NCBI RefSeq assembly: GCF_000423505.1
Contig: NZ_AUIC01000004.1
Coordinates: 62,001 to 126,000 of the forward strand
Reading direction: 5' to 3'
Length of the DNA: 64,000 nucleotides
Source of the DNA: Pseudoclavibacter soli DSM 23366
Lineage (GTDB): Bacteria > Actinomycetota > Actinomycetes > Actinomycetales > Microbacteriaceae
Under the pieces are notes generated by a model. The model saw nothing but the letters and a program-made list of their open reading frames with translations, ran no database searches and was not told the origin of the DNA. Shown here one piece after another: positions 19,281 to 30,675 of this stretch (position 1 is the stretch's first letter; each line of letters starts with the position of its first letter). Position numbers and translations under genes: made by a program.

Positions 19281-19961
19281 ATGACCCCAGAACCTCGCAC
19301 CCTCGAATGGCGCCGCGATCAACTGCAGCGCGCTCAGCTCTACCTGTGCACCGATGCCCGCCTCGGCACCGGAGACTTCGTCGACTTCGTTGACGCGGCC
19401 TACCGCGGCGGCGTCGATATCATTCAGCTGCGCGACAAGCATCTCGACGCCGGTGACGAGCTGGAGTACTTCGATCTGCTCGCCGACGCCGCACACCGGC
19501 ACGGTCGTCTGTTCGCGGCCAATGACCGTGCCGACGTGGCACTGCTGTCGGGTGCAGACGTGCTGCATCTCGGCCAGCGCGATCTGAGCGACGACGATGC
19601 CCGCCGCATCCTGCCTGACGACGTATTGCTGGGGCGTTCGACGCACAACCGCATTCAGGCTCAGTTCGCCTGGGGGTCTGCGGCTGACTACTTCTGTATT
19701 GGGCCGGTCTGGCCCACGCCGACCAAACCCGGCCGTGCGGCAACAGGTGTCGAGGCGGTCGCGCAGGTTGCCGCACTGCACCCCGACAAGCCCTGGTTCG
19801 CCATCGGCGGCATCAACGTACACACGGTGCGTGACGTGGTCGCCGCTGGCGCCAGTCGCATCGTGGTGGTGCGGGCAATCACTCAGGCCGAAGACCCTGA
19901 GGCTTCAGCTCGGGCGCTGCGGGCCCAGCTGCCGCAGCTGCCCTCCGCGCAACGCGCATGA
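19281..19961 (+). CDS. thiE: Thiamine-phosphate synthase
   Basis: The 226-residue TIM barrel joins HMP-PP and thiazole phosphate to thiamine phosphate. Motifs seen are [45 protein letters not shown] and WFAIGGIN. It is divergent from thiO and leaderless, so it escapes the riboswitch that controls thiOSGF. Its stop overlaps the next gene by four bases. Confidence 0.95.
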   Translation: MTPEPRTLEWRRDQLQRAQLYLCTDARLGTGDFVDFVDAAYRGGVDIIQLRDKHLDAGDELEYFDLLADAAHRHGRLFAANDRADVALLSGADVLHLGQRDLSDDDARRILPDDVLLGRSTHNRIQAQFAWGSAADYFCIGPVWPTPTKPGRAATGVEAVAQVAALHPDKPWFAIGGINVHTVRDVVAAGASRIVVVRAITQAEDPEASARALRAQLPQLPSAQRA

Positions 19962-20866
19962 GTTCTTCTGCTTCGTCGACCCGCCGCCTGGTGCTGGCGT
20001 CACTGCTGATGAGCGGTGCGGCCCTGTTCTGGGCGCTCAACTATCAAGTCGCCTCCATTGCGCTGGCCGAGATGACTCCGGTGTCGCTGACCTTCTGGCG
20101 CTGGCTGATCGCCTGTGGCCCGTTGTTCGTGCTCGCCTGGGTGATCGAACGACCAGATTGGCGCATTGTGGCTCGCCGGCTGCCGCAACTGGTGCTGCTG
20201 TCCGGGCTGGGTCTGCTCGGCTACAACTTGCTGCTCTACTGGGCACTGCACTTCACCACCCCGATTGGTGCCGTCGTGATCAACGCGGCCAACCCGGCCC
20301 TGATCGTGCTGCTGGCCGTCGTGCTCACTGGCCAGTCGGTGAGCCGGCGCGGTGTGCTCGGCATCGTGGTCAGCTTGGCCGGTGTGCTGTTAGTGCTTTC
20401 GCAGGGTTCGCCCATGACGCTCGTGCGCGACGGCGTCAACACCGGTCAGCTGTTCATGCTCGGCGCCATCACTGTCTGGAGTCTCTACACGATCTGGGGT
20501 CGAGTCGACGGCGTCGGACCCATCACCTCGACCGCGGTGCAGTCGGCGATCGCGGTTATCGCGCTCTCGCCCTGGGCCGTCAGCGGTCATGCACCGCTGC
20601 CGACGTCGCAGGCAGGCGTGCTCGGGCTGCTGCTGATCGCCGCACTGCCCAGCGTCGGCTCGTATGTGCTGTGGAACACCGCCACCAGCATGGTCTCGTC
20701 TGCAGCTGCCGCCGTGCACCTGAACCTCATCACCGTTTTTGTGGTGATCATCGGGGTGTTCCGGGGGCAGCCGCTGAGCCTGGCCGATCTGATCGGCGCA
20801 ACGCTGATCATCGTGGGCGTGGTGATGACGAGCCTCGCCGCCGCACCGCCGAAGCATCTGCGATAA
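19958..20866 (+). CDS. EamA/DMT-family permease
   Basis: The 302-residue protein has ten membrane helices in two EamA repeats (for example [26 protein letters not shown] and the second-half [16 protein letters not shown]). The ATGA overlap with thiE suggests cotranscription. A role in metabolite export or in thiamine-related transport is possible, but the family covers many substrates. Confidence 0.85.
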   Translation: MSSSASSTRRLVLASLLMSGAALFWALNYQVASIALAEMTPVSLTFWRWLIACGPLFVLAWVIERPDWRIVARRLPQLVLLSGLGLLGYNLLLYWALHFTTPIGAVVINAANPALIVLLAVVLTGQSVSRRGVLGIVVSLAGVLLVLSQGSPMTLVRDGVNTGQLFMLGAITVWSLYTIWGRVDGVGPITSTAVQSAIAVIALSPWAVSGHAPLPTSQAGVLGLLLIAALPSVGSYVLWNTATSMVSSAAAAVHLNLITVFVVIIGVFRGQPLSLADLIGATLIIVGVVMTSLAAAPPKHLR

Positions 20867-20925
20867 TAGACGCGATCGGCGGCCCTCGACCGACGAAGCC
20901 AGACCTGACGAAGAAAGTGGTGACC

Positions 20926-21825
20926 ATGTCATCGGTATTCGATGCCCAGCATGAACGTTTCTCGACCGGTGCGGGGTTCCTCGCCGCACTCGACCAGAGC
21001 GGCGGCAGCACACCGAAGGCACTGCGCCTCTACGGCGTCGAAGAGTCGGCCTACTCCAACGAGGCCGAGATGTTCGACCTCATCCACCAGATGCGCACCC
21101 GCATCATCACCAGCCCGGCGTTCACCGCTGAGCGCGTGCTCGGCGCCATCCTGTTCGAGCAGACCGTCGACCGCGAGGTCAAGGGCCTCCCCACTGCCAA
21201 GTACCTCTGGCACGAAGAGGGCATCGTGCCCTTTCTCAAGATCGACAAGGGCCTGGCCGAGGCCGCCGACGATGTGCAGGCGCTCAAGCCAATTCCCACG
21301 CTCGCGGCGCAGCTCGACAAGGCCAACGCCAACGACGTCTACGGCACCAAAGAGCGCTCGCTGATTCTGGCCGCAAACGAGTCGGGCATCACCCACGTCG
21401 TCGACCAGCAGTTCGAGCTCGCAGAACAGGTCATCGCAGCTGGCCTCGTGCCGATCGTCGAGCCCGAGGTCGACATCCACTCATCGTCCAAGGCCGAGGC
21501 CGAAGACATTCTGCGCACGCAGCTGCTCGCACACCTCGATGCCCTGAACGACGACCAGCAGGTCATCCTCAAGCTCACGCTGCCTTCCACCGATGGGTTC
21601 TACACGTCGCTGGTCGAGCATCCCCGTGTTGTGCGCGTCGTCGCTCTCTCGGGCGGCTACAGCCGCGAGCAGGCCAACGAGCTGCTGTCGCACAACCCCG
21701 GCATCATCGCCAGCTTCAGCCGCGCACTGACCGAAGGGCTCAGCGCCACCCAGACCGACGACGAGTTCAACGCCACCCTCGATGCCTCCATTGAGGGCAT
21801 CTACCGCGCCTCGATCGCCGGTTGA
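20926..21825 (+). CDS. fda: Fructose-bisphosphate aldolase, class I
   Basis: The 299-residue protein is a class I aldolase of the type first known from Staphylococcus. It has the conserved ALDQSGGSTPKAL start, VEPEVDI, and Schiff-base Lys in ILKLTLP, and needs no metal. It interconverts fructose 1,6-bisphosphate with dihydroxyacetone phosphate and glyceraldehyde 3-phosphate. The frame is open far upstream, but homology begins at the ATG at 20926. Confidence 0.93.
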   Translation: MSSVFDAQHERFSTGAGFLAALDQSGGSTPKALRLYGVEESAYSNEAEMFDLIHQMRTRIITSPAFTAERVLGAILFEQTVDREVKGLPTAKYLWHEEGIVPFLKIDKGLAEAADDVQALKPIPTLAAQLDKANANDVYGTKERSLILAANESGITHVVDQQFELAEQVIAAGLVPIVEPEVDIHSSSKAEAEDILRTQLLAHLDALNDDQQVILKLTLPSTDGFYTSLVEHPRVVRVVALSGGYSREQANELLSHNPGIIASFSRALTEGLSATQTDDEFNATLDASIEGIYRASIAG

Positions 21826-21828
21826 CCC

Positions 21829-22353
21829 ATGGCCAAAGCACATCGCCGGGGCGCCGACACTGGGTCGGCCACCCCGGCGACTGTGCAACTCGACGCTGCC
21901 GGCGTGGCCTACCGCACCCGTGAATACGAGCACGCCGACGACGTGCACGACTTTGGCGACGAGGCGGCGGCCTTGCTCGACGTTGCTGCCGAACGCATCT
22001 TCAAAACGCTGATGGTCGAACTCGAGCCGGCACCGAGTCGCGGCCCCGCACTGGCGATCGGCATCGTGCCGGTGACCGGACGTCTCGATCTCAAAGCCCT
22101 TGCTCAGGCGGCGGGTGCCAAGCGTGCTCGCATGGCCGATCCGGCCACCGCCGAGCGCAAGAGCGGCTACGTGGTGGGCGGCATCAGCCCGTTCGGGCAG
22201 AAGACGCCGCTGCCGACCTATCTCGACTCTTCAGCCGAGCAGGCCGAGACGATCCTCGTCTCGGGCGGTCGCCGCGGGTTCGACATCGAACTTGCCCCCA
22301 ACGACCTGATCAGCGTGCTGCAGGCGCATTACGCTGACATTGCGCGAGACTAG
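21829..22353 (+). CDS. ybaK: YbaK-type Cys-tRNA(Pro)/Cys-tRNA(Cys) deacylase
   Basis: The 174-residue YbaK/EbsC-like protein removes cysteine wrongly attached to tRNA-Pro. Signs are the RIFKTLMVE block with the key Lys, and YVVGGISPFGQKTPLPTYLD. It begins three bases after the aldolase stop and is probably cotranscribed with it. Confidence 0.9.
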   Translation: MAKAHRRGADTGSATPATVQLDAAGVAYRTREYEHADDVHDFGDEAAALLDVAAERIFKTLMVELEPAPSRGPALAIGIVPVTGRLDLKALAQAAGAKRARMADPATAERKSGYVVGGISPFGQKTPLPTYLDSSAEQAETILVSGGRRGFDIELAPNDLISVLQAHYADIARD

Positions 22354-22361
22354 GCGACCGC

Positions 22362-22553
22362 TCAGCTCTCGCCTTCCTCGGCTCGCTCGGTTCGGTGTCT
22401 CGTGCCGAGACGGCCGTCAACCTGATCGGCGAACTCCGTTTCAGCGGCGGTAGCCGGTGATTCGTCTTGCCAGACCTGTTCGAGGTCAGCGCGCAGCGCG
22501 TCTTCGCTGCGGCCCGGCAGTCGAGGGTCTTGGGGTGTGTGCTGCGTGTTCAT
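22362..22553 (-). CDS. Small acidic protein of unknown function
   Basis: The 63-residue, highly charged protein (MNTQHTPQDPRLPGRSEDAL) has no recognised family. The start is the ATG at 22553, because TACGCT lies six bases upstream like other leaderless genes here. It converges with ybaK with an eight-base gap. Confidence 0.5.
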   Translation of the reverse strand: MNTQHTPQDPRLPGRSEDALRADLEQVWQDESPATAAETEFADQVDGRLGTRHRTERAEEGES

Positions 22554-22559
22554 ATCTCG

Positions 22560-22565
22560 AGCGTA
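22560..22565 (-). promoter_or_regulatory. Leaderless -10 element of the small acidic gene
   Basis: TACGCT on the minus strand lies six bases before the ATG at 22553. Confidence 0.4.
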
Positions 22566-22684
22566 TCCACCCCGTTCGCACAGGCACAGTCTGCCAGGCG
22601 ACCATATTCGATCGGCCCCACCACACGACGAGGGTGAGCTGGCCGCGTAACATGCTTGGGCATCCATTCGACAAAGGAGCATCA

Positions 22685-23515
22685 GTGTCAGCCGCCGCAC
22701 GCCATGCCGTCAACGCCATCGATCAGGCACGCATCGCTTACCGTGTGTTCGAAACCGAGACCCCGTCATCTGCCGCCCCCTTGGTGCTGGTGCACGGCAC
22801 TGCCCTCTCGCAGGCGATCTGGCGTGGCGCCGGATGGACCCGTGCGCTCAGCGCCGATCGCACGGTGATCACGCTCGATCTGCGCGGCCACGGCCGCAGC
22901 GATCGCCCGCATGCAGAGTCGGCTTACACAATGCCGCTGTTCGCCGCCGACGTGCTCGCGGTGCTCGACGCCTGCGAGGTGCCCCGCGCACATATCGCCG
23001 GATACTCCCTCGGCGGCCGAGTCGCCTTCCACCTGACGCAATCGGCCCCTGAGCGCATGGCATCACTGATCAGCGTCGCCGGCGCACCGAAGAACGTGCA
23101 GGGCGCGTTCGACCGGGTGTTCTTTCCCGGCGTGATCGATGCTCTCGGCACCGGTGACATCGAAGTCTTCCTAGCCCGCTGGCAGCTGCACACCGGCCAC
23201 CCGGTAGCCGCGGTGACTGCCGATGCGTTTCGCGCCAACGACGCGCGTGCACTGGCTGCCTACATGCGCGCCGGAGACGTCGACGGCGGGGTGTCACTGC
23301 ACGACTTAGCCCATTTCACGCAGCCAGCCCTGCTGCTGGTGGGCAGTCAAGACAGCGAAAGGATGCACGCGGCCGAACTCGCCGCCGCTCACCTGCCCGA
23401 CGCGCGGCTGGTGGTCATCGACGACGCCACCCACAGCAGCGTCATCTGGCAGCCTGCCGCACGTGATGCCGTTCTCGGGTTTCTCACAGACATCGACCCG
23501 CCGCTGGCGCAATAG
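22685..23515 (+). CDS. Alpha/beta hydrolase (enol-lactonase-like)
   Basis: The 276-residue hydrolase has the nucleophile elbow GYSLGG (Ser), an acid in VGSQDSE and the His in DATHSS. LVHGTALSQAIWRGAGW forms the oxyanion region. It resembles 3-oxoadipate enol-lactonases and related hydrolases, but no aromatic-degradation genes are nearby, so the substrate is open. AAAGGAG lies before the GTG start. Confidence 0.8.
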   Translation: MSAAARHAVNAIDQARIAYRVFETETPSSAAPLVLVHGTALSQAIWRGAGWTRALSADRTVITLDLRGHGRSDRPHAESAYTMPLFAADVLAVLDACEVPRAHIAGYSLGGRVAFHLTQSAPERMASLISVAGAPKNVQGAFDRVFFPGVIDALGTGDIEVFLARWQLHTGHPVAAVTADAFRANDARALAAYMRAGDVDGGVSLHDLAHFTQPALLLVGSQDSERMHAAELAAAHLPDARLVVIDDATHSSVIWQPAARDAVLGFLTDIDPPLAQ

Positions 23516-23518
23516 ACT
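23513..23518 (+). promoter_or_regulatory. Leaderless -10 element of the AcoR-like gene
   Basis: TAGACT overlaps the end of the hydrolase gene and lies six bases before the GTG at 23525. Confidence 0.55.
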
Positions 23519-23524
23519 GTTCAC

Positions 23525-25078
23525 GTGCCAGAGACGACGTTGTGCCACAGCACCGAACAGCAACAGTTGCTGCAGGCTCGTGAGCGCTATCTTGATCTCG
23601 GCAGTGTTGATCGTTCTTCGCTGACGGTCACCGTCGCCGAAGCGTGGCGCAGGTGTCTGCCCGCGCTGCCGGCGATCACCTCGGCCGACGCACCACCGCT
23701 CGATCTCACACCCACCGACGAGTTTCTCGCGTCGCTCGTGGCACCGGTGCTGCAGGCGCTGGCCGAGCGGCTGAACGGCTTGGGCGCCGGGTTGGTGGTG
23801 GCCACCGACGAAGGCGCCATCGTCAGTGTGCGCTTCGCCGACCACACCGCCCAGTCGGCACTCGAACGCATCGCGATGCTGCCCGGGCACAGCTATGCCG
23901 AGCGGCTCGTCGGCCCCAACGGCATCGGCACGGCCCTCGAACAGCTGCGACCGGCATTGCTCACCGGCGCCGAGCACCTCAATGATGCCTTCGCCGACTA
24001 CACCTGCTTCGGCATGCCGCTACTGCACCCGTTCACCGGTCAGCTCATTGGCGCAGTCGAGGCCACGACACGGCAGCCGCTGCAGCGGGCGCAACTCGAG
24101 GTGCTGCAGCACACCGTGCTCACGGCGCAGCGGGCCATCGCCCAGGAGTTCGCCCAAGCTCGCCGCTCTGGCAGTCTGCGCGCCGGCAGTGCGCTGCCGA
24201 TCAACCCGCCAACTCGCAGAGCGCACTTCGGCGCACAATATCGCAGCTTCGCTGATGTTCGCCTCGCTGAGGGTGCATCGCCGATGTGGCGTCAGACGCG
24301 CAACGATCTCAGCGGGGCACTGCTGCGTCACGAGTCGGTGCTCGCCATCGGCGAGACCGGCACCGGCAAGACCTCGGCGATCGACGAGATCTATCAGCAG
24401 ACCTCTCCTTGGGGGCCGTCTGTGGTAATTGAGCCTGGCGATGTCGTGGGCAGGCTCAACCGGTCACGTCAGCTCGACCCCCTGCTCGACGACGACCCGG
24501 GCCTGCTGATCTTCCGCAACATCCATGCCCTGCCACAATCGGCCATCCGCCCGCTGTCAGAGTTTCTCGAGACCCGGGCGGCCCAAGTGCAGCTGGCTGC
24601 CACTTATAACCCGGCACACATGACCGACCGCACCCCGGCCGCGTGGCTGCTGCCGGCATTTCAGCACACGACGAACATTCCGCCGCTGCGCGCTCGTTCA
24701 GACGACATCCCCGGCATCGTGGAGCAGTTTCTCGAGGTGCTCGCTAACGGTCGGCAACCGCTGCGCTGCTCGGCAGAGGCCATGGATGTGCTCAGCGCCG
24801 GCAGTTGGCCGGGCAACTTGCGTCAGCTGCACGACGTGCTCGCCGAAATCGAGGCCAACCGCGGCACTCGCAGCATGATCACTCTCGCTGACATTCCGCA
24901 GCACGCCAATGCGTCGGCACTGCGCGAGCTCACCATGATGCAGCGCATCGAGAGCGACGCCATCATCAAAACCCTCTACGAACACGGCCGCAATAAGTCA
25001 GCAGCGGCACAGGCTCTGGGCATCTCGCGCTCATCGCTGTATCGCAAGATGAGCGCATACGGCATCACGCAGCTCTGA
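23525..25078 (+). CDS. AcoR/MimR-like activator (degenerate bEBP)
   Basis: The 517-residue protein has a GAF-like sensor region (about 60-215), an AAA+ domain (about 260-450) and a Fis-type HTH (about 485-515, NKSAAAQALGISRSSLYRKM). Walker A GETGTGKT is kept, but the GAFTGA loop for sigma-54 is absent and the Walker B acidic residue is lost (GLLIFRNIHAL). It therefore probably acts with the housekeeping sigma factor, as known for actinobacterial MimR-type proteins. It sits beside aldehyde dehydrogenase and DUF779 genes, which it likely activates. Confidence 0.85.
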   Translation: MPETTLCHSTEQQQLLQARERYLDLGSVDRSSLTVTVAEAWRRCLPALPAITSADAPPLDLTPTDEFLASLVAPVLQALAERLNGLGAGLVVATDEGAIVSVRFADHTAQSALERIAMLPGHSYAERLVGPNGIGTALEQLRPALLTGAEHLNDAFADYTCFGMPLLHPFTGQLIGAVEATTRQPLQRAQLEVLQHTVLTAQRAIAQEFAQARRSGSLRAGSALPINPPTRRAHFGAQYRSFADVRLAEGASPMWRQTRNDLSGALLRHESVLAIGETGTGKTSAIDEIYQQTSPWGPSVVIEPGDVVGRLNRSRQLDPLLDDDPGLLIFRNIHALPQSAIRPLSEFLETRAAQVQLAATYNPAHMTDRTPAAWLLPAFQHTTNIPPLRARSDDIPGIVEQFLEVLANGRQPLRCSAEAMDVLSAGSWPGNLRQLHDVLAEIEANRGTRSMITLADIPQHANASALRELTMMQRIESDAIIKTLYEHGRNKSAAAQALGISRSSLYRKMSAYGITQL

Positions 25079-25095
25079 ACAGCGTGCGCCACGCC

Positions 25096-25101
25096 TATAC
25101 T
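25096..25101 (+). promoter_or_regulatory. Leaderless -10 element of the RBBP9-like gene
   Basis: TATACT, a near-perfect -10, is followed by seven bases and the ATG at 25109. Confidence 0.62.
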
Positions 25102-25108
25102 GCTGAAC

Positions 25109-25726
25109 ATGCCCGTTCACTCCCCTGCAGCGCAGTATCTCGTCTTGCACGGTTTCGAGAACGCCCAACCCGCCGAGCACTGGCAGCATCAGCTGGTCGA
25201 CCGTCTGCGCGACACCGGTGCCGAGGTGAGCTATCCTGCGTTTCCCGACCCGTGGCATCCGAAGCTCGATGCGTGGCTGGAGCGGTTTACCGACGCGGCT
25301 GCAGAGATCTCCTCAGACGCCCCACTGACGGTCATCGCGCATTCGCTGGGCACGCTGACCTGGCTGCACGCGGCGGCGGCAGGGCTCGCCCCGCAGGCCA
25401 CAACTCGAGTGCTGTTGGTCGCCCCCGTCACCCCACTCGCGCTGCGCCCTGAGCCTCGCATCGACGCGGCCTTCTCAGAACTGGCTGACTTGCACTCGTT
25501 CGACGCACGGGCACTGCCCTACGACACGTCAGCGGTGCTCGGCACGGCTGACCCGTATCGCAGCGACGACCACGAGCAGATCTACCTTGATCAGCTGCAC
25601 ATTCCGCTGCTGCTGGTGCCGCAGGCCGGGCACTTCGTGATCGAAGAGGGGTACGGTTCTTGGCCCAGTCTTGACGCGTGGGCACTCGACCCGGGCCGCA
25701 GCATCCGGGCGAACCCTGCGGCCTGA
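25109..25726 (+). CDS. RBBP9/YdeN-type serine hydrolase
   Basis: The 205-residue hydrolase has the RBBP9 pattern: LVLHGFENAQPAEHWQHQL, nucleophile AHSLGT, and PQAGHFVIEEGYG with the His. Family members hydrolyse small esters; the physiological substrate is usually unknown. It converges with the DUF779 gene with only two bases between them. Confidence 0.85.
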   Translation: MPVHSPAAQYLVLHGFENAQPAEHWQHQLVDRLRDTGAEVSYPAFPDPWHPKLDAWLERFTDAAAEISSDAPLTVIAHSLGTLTWLHAAAAGLAPQATTRVLLVAPVTPLALRPEPRIDAAFSELADLHSFDARALPYDTSAVLGTADPYRSDDHEQIYLDQLHIPLLLVPQAGHFVIEEGYGSWPSLDAWALDPGRSIRANPAA

Positions 25727-25728
25727 GC

Positions 25729-26268
25729 TCAGAGCGTCGGCAGCTCACAGACCGACCCAAATTCGCCTTCGAGGTCGACGGGCGGCAGCGGCCGCGGGAG
25801 GCTGGCTCCGGCATCGACTTCGGCTTTCGTGGGTGCGGGCGGCAGTTCGGCATTCTCTTCATCGGTGAAGATGCGCGCGCGAGACAGAAAGACATACCCC
25901 TCCGGCCCTTCCAGTGAGAAGCCGCCCATGGCCATGCCCTCCGTCACATCGATGACGACCTGGCTGTGCTCCCAGGCGGTGAACTGGGTGCCGGAGATCC
26001 AGACTGGCGTACCCTGCGCATCCTCAGCGCTGCCGTCGAGCACAAAGCCGAGCAGGCGGTCATAGGGCGAGACGATGTAGCTGCCGACGGCGAAGCACGA
26101 CGGGCCAGAGCCCTCGCAACAGCCGCCAGACTGATGAAAGATGAGTTCTCCATGCTTCTCTCGAAGTACGTGCAGCACCTTCGCTGCCGCCGTGGTGATG
26201 ACCGCTCGTGATCGCAGCGCTCGATGCAGCACCGCTTCAGATGTGGTGGGCTCTGGTGTCGTGTTCAT
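25729..26268 (-). CDS. DUF779 protein linked to acetaldehyde dehydrogenase
   Basis: The 179-residue protein carries the DUF779 signature GELIFHQSGGCCEGSGPSCF, with a conserved Cys cluster, and GTQFTAWEHSQVVIDV. Its genes are commonly found beside acetaldehyde dehydrogenases, as here. Its function is unproved; the Cys cluster suggests metal binding or redox. GAGGGAGA precedes the ATG. A hairpin lies between it and the dehydrogenase gene upstream. Confidence 0.88.
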   Translation of the reverse strand: MNTTPEPTTSEAVLHRALRSRAVITTAAAKVLHVLREKHGELIFHQSGGCCEGSGPSCFAVGSYIVSPYDRLLGFVLDGSAEDAQGTPVWISGTQFTAWEHSQVVIDVTEGMAMGGFSLEGPEGYVFLSRARIFTDEENAELPPAPTKAEVDAGASLPRPLPPVDLEGEFGSVCELPTL

Positions 26269-26320
26269 GGTGTCTCCCTCTGTTTTCGTTGGTCACAGCT
26301 CACTGTTTTGCAGAGACGAC

Positions 26321-26348
26321 GAAGGGGCGCCACGGCGGACGCCCCTTC
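26321..26348 (-). terminator. Hairpin between aldehyde dehydrogenase and DUF779 genes
   Basis: GAAGGGGCG pairs with CGCCCCTTC. There is no clear T run after it, so it may end or only weaken transcription into the DUF779 gene, or stabilise the dehydrogenase mRNA. Confidence 0.55.
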
Positions 26349-26372
26349 ATCGGTCAACATGCGAATGTCGGT

Positions 26373-27896
26373 TTAGAAGAAGCCCTGTGGCTTCTCGCTG
26401 TACGACACGAGCAGGTTCTTGACCTGCTGGTAGGCGTCAAGCACCATCTTGTGGGTCTCGCGACCGATGCCTGACTCTTTGTACCCGCCGAACGCGGCGC
26501 CGGCCGGGTAGTTGTGATAGGTGTTGGTCCAGACGCGACCAGCCTGAATGGCGCGGCCAGCCTTGTAGGCGATGTTGCCGTTGCGGCTCCACACACCTGA
26601 GCCCAGACCGTACAGCGTGTCGTTGGCAATACTCATCGCATCGTCGAAATCGCTGAACGTGGTCACCGACAGCACGGGGCCGAAGATCTCCTCCTGGAAG
26701 ATGCGCATCTTGTTGTTGCCCTTGAAGACGGTGGGCTGAATATAGAAGCCCCCGGCCAGGTCGCCGTCAAGGTGTGCAACGTCGCCGCCGATGAGTACCT
26801 CCGCGCCCTCTTGCTTGCCAATCTCGAGGTAGCTCTTGATCTTCTTCATCTGAGCCTCGCTGGCCTGTGCACCCACCTGGGTGTCGGTGTCGAGCGGGTT
26901 GCCCTGAATGGCCGTGCTCACGCGATCAATTGCATCGGGAATGAAGGTGTCAGCGATCGACTCCTGCACCAGTGCACGTGATGGGCAGGTGCAGATCTCC
27001 CCCTGGTTGAGCTGGAACAGTGCGAAGCCCTCGAGCGCCTTGTCGTAGAAGTCATCCTTCTGCGCGGCAACGTCTTCGAAGAAAATGTTCGGGCTCTTGC
27101 CACCGAGCTCGAGGGTGGCGGGAATGATCAGGTTCGCCGCCTGCTGCGCGATGAAGCGACCCGTGGTAGTAGAACCAGTAAAGGCGATCTTGCGGATGCG
27201 AGTGCTCGACGTGAGTGCGGCACCGGCCTCGGCGCCGAAGCCGTTGACGATATTCAGCACACCGGCGGGTAGTAGATCTTCGATCGTCTTGATCAACTCG
27301 AGAATCGACACCGGTGTCGACTCAGCGGGCTTCAGCACGATGGTGTTACCGGCTGCCAGTGCGGGCGCGATCTTCCATGCGGCCATGAGAATCGGGAAGT
27401 TCCACGGAATGATCTGGCCGACGACACCCAGAGGCTCCTTGAAGTGGTAAGCCACCAGATCGCTGTCGATCTCGTTGGTGTTCGTCTCCTGAGCGCGAAT
27501 CGCGGCCGCAAAGTAGCGGAAGTGATCGGCGGCCAGCGGAATGTCGGCAGCGAGGGTCTCGCGTACCGGCTTGCCGTTGTCCCAGGTCTCTGCCACGGCG
27601 ATCTTCTCGAGGTTCTCGTCAATGCGATCGCCGATCTTCCAGAGAATGTCGGCACGCTCTGTGGCCGACAGTGCGCTCCACTTCGGGAACGCTGCCCAAG
27701 CCGCGTCAAGCGCCTTCTCGATGTCGGCTGCTTTGCCGCGGGCGACTCGGGTGAACACCTGGCCGGTGACTGGGGTGACGTTCTCGAAGTAATCGCCGTC
27801 AGCGGGGGCGACCCATTCGCCACCGATGAAGTTGTCGTACTTCTCCTGGAAAGTGATCAGACTGCCCTCTGTGCCGGGCTGGGCGTATACAGTCAT
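26373..27896 (-). CDS. Aldehyde dehydrogenase (acetaldehyde type)
   Basis: The 507-residue NAD(P)-dependent dehydrogenase has the expected blocks: [32 protein letters not shown] with the general-base Glu, and the catalytic Cys in [15 protein letters not shown]. The closest type is the ExaC/AldA acetaldehyde dehydrogenase group that goes with DUF779 and AcoR-like regulators. It would turn acetaldehyde into acetate. The ATG at 27896 is chosen for the GAGGAG site just upstream. Confidence 0.92.
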   Translation of the reverse strand: MTVYAQPGTEGSLITFQEKYDNFIGGEWVAPADGDYFENVTPVTGQVFTRVARGKAADIEKALDAAWAAFPKWSALSATERADILWKIGDRIDENLEKIAVAETWDNGKPVRETLAADIPLAADHFRYFAAAIRAQETNTNEIDSDLVAYHFKEPLGVVGQIIPWNFPILMAAWKIAPALAAGNTIVLKPAESTPVSILELIKTIEDLLPAGVLNIVNGFGAEAGAALTSSTRIRKIAFTGSTTTGRFIAQQAANLIIPATLELGGKSPNIFFEDVAAQKDDFYDKALEGFALFQLNQGEICTCPSRALVQESIADTFIPDAIDRVSTAIQGNPLDTDTQVGAQASEAQMKKIKSYLEIGKQEGAEVLIGGDVAHLDGDLAGGFYIQPTVFKGNNKMRIFQEEIFGPVLSVTTFSDFDDAMSIANDTLYGLGSGVWSRNGNIAYKAGRAIQAGRVWTNTYHNYPAGAAFGGYKESGIGRETHKMVLDAYQQVKNLLVSYSEKPQGFF

Positions 27897-27961
27897 GCTG
27901 CTCCTCACGCGTTGCTTCCGCTCCAGCCCTAGTGCCGGCGCGGCGCGGCTGTGCCGCGTGA

Positions 27962-27974
27962 TCTCATTCTGAGA
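27962..27974. promoter_or_regulatory. Candidate activator site 1 for the aldehyde module
   Basis: TCTCATTCTGAGA is a 5-3-5 palindrome about 66-78 bp upstream of the dehydrogenase start. It shares CTCATTCTG with the site at 28021 read on the other strand. Confidence 0.5.
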
Positions 27975-28020
27975 AGCCCCAAGAGGCCGGTCAAGCCGCG
28001 TATACGATGAGTTCTCCGAC

Positions 28021-28037
28021 TGTTCCAGAATGAGACA
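28021..28037. promoter_or_regulatory. Candidate activator site 2 for the aldehyde module
   Basis: TGTTCCAGAATGAGACA is an imperfect inverted repeat (TGT/ACA ends) about 125-141 bp upstream of the dehydrogenase start. This is a typical distance for a Fis-HTH activator. Confidence 0.5.
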
Positions 28038-28144
28038 TCCGCATGGAGGCTCCCGCGTTTTTCTCAGACAACTGGCGGAGAGTGGCCTGCGCGTTCACTG
28101 TTCACCAGGTGCTGCTACGCACCACTGCAAACTCCACCCCGCGC

Positions 28145-28252
28145 GCTCATTGGTCACCACGTACCGCCACTTGCCACCACAACACCTGCCGTGACCAACG
28201 AGCACACCCCCTGACCAACGAGCACGCGGCTAACCCCGACCAGCGATCACAC
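28145..28252. repeat. Dispersed 20-bp-period repeat, copy B
   Basis: TGACCAACGAGC occurs at 28192 and 28212, exactly 20 bp apart, with a degenerate third unit at 28238. An inverted partner GCTCATTGGTCA lies at 28145. The element fills most of a 445-bp gene-free stretch (27897-28341) that also holds the activator sites and the icd terminator. Confidence 0.75.
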
Positions 28253-28290
28253 ATGCTGGGAAAATATGCGGGTTGGAAGTGGCAGCACAA

Positions 28291-28327
28291 AGGCCTGCGG
28301 CAACGCACTCGGCGTCGACGCAGGCCT
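28291..28327 (-). terminator. Terminator hairpin after icd
   Basis: AGGCCTGCG pairs with CGCAGGCCT across a 19-nt loop just downstream of the icd stop. On the minus strand it is followed by TTTGTGC. Confidence 0.65.
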
Positions 28328-28341
28328 CTGCGTGGGTTCGG

Positions 28342-30564
<2,223 letters not shown>

Positions 30565-30675
30565 GGATGTACTGTCTCCCTTGATCAGATGCTCCGGTCT
30601 TTCGAAGAGCGAAAGACCCCGGGTATTTCTCCACCCTCAAACATACTCGATCACGGGTGCACTCCCCGACCGAGA

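Noticed and set aside
19597-20925. N-terminal extension of the aldolase gene
   Set aside because: The frame is open far upstream, but it covers thiE and the DMT permease out of frame; aldolase homology begins at 20926.
28192-28252. Possible CRISPR array
   Set aside because: The repeats are spaced by a fixed 20 bp start to start, with only two to three units and no unique spacers of 30 bp or more; there are no cas genes nearby.
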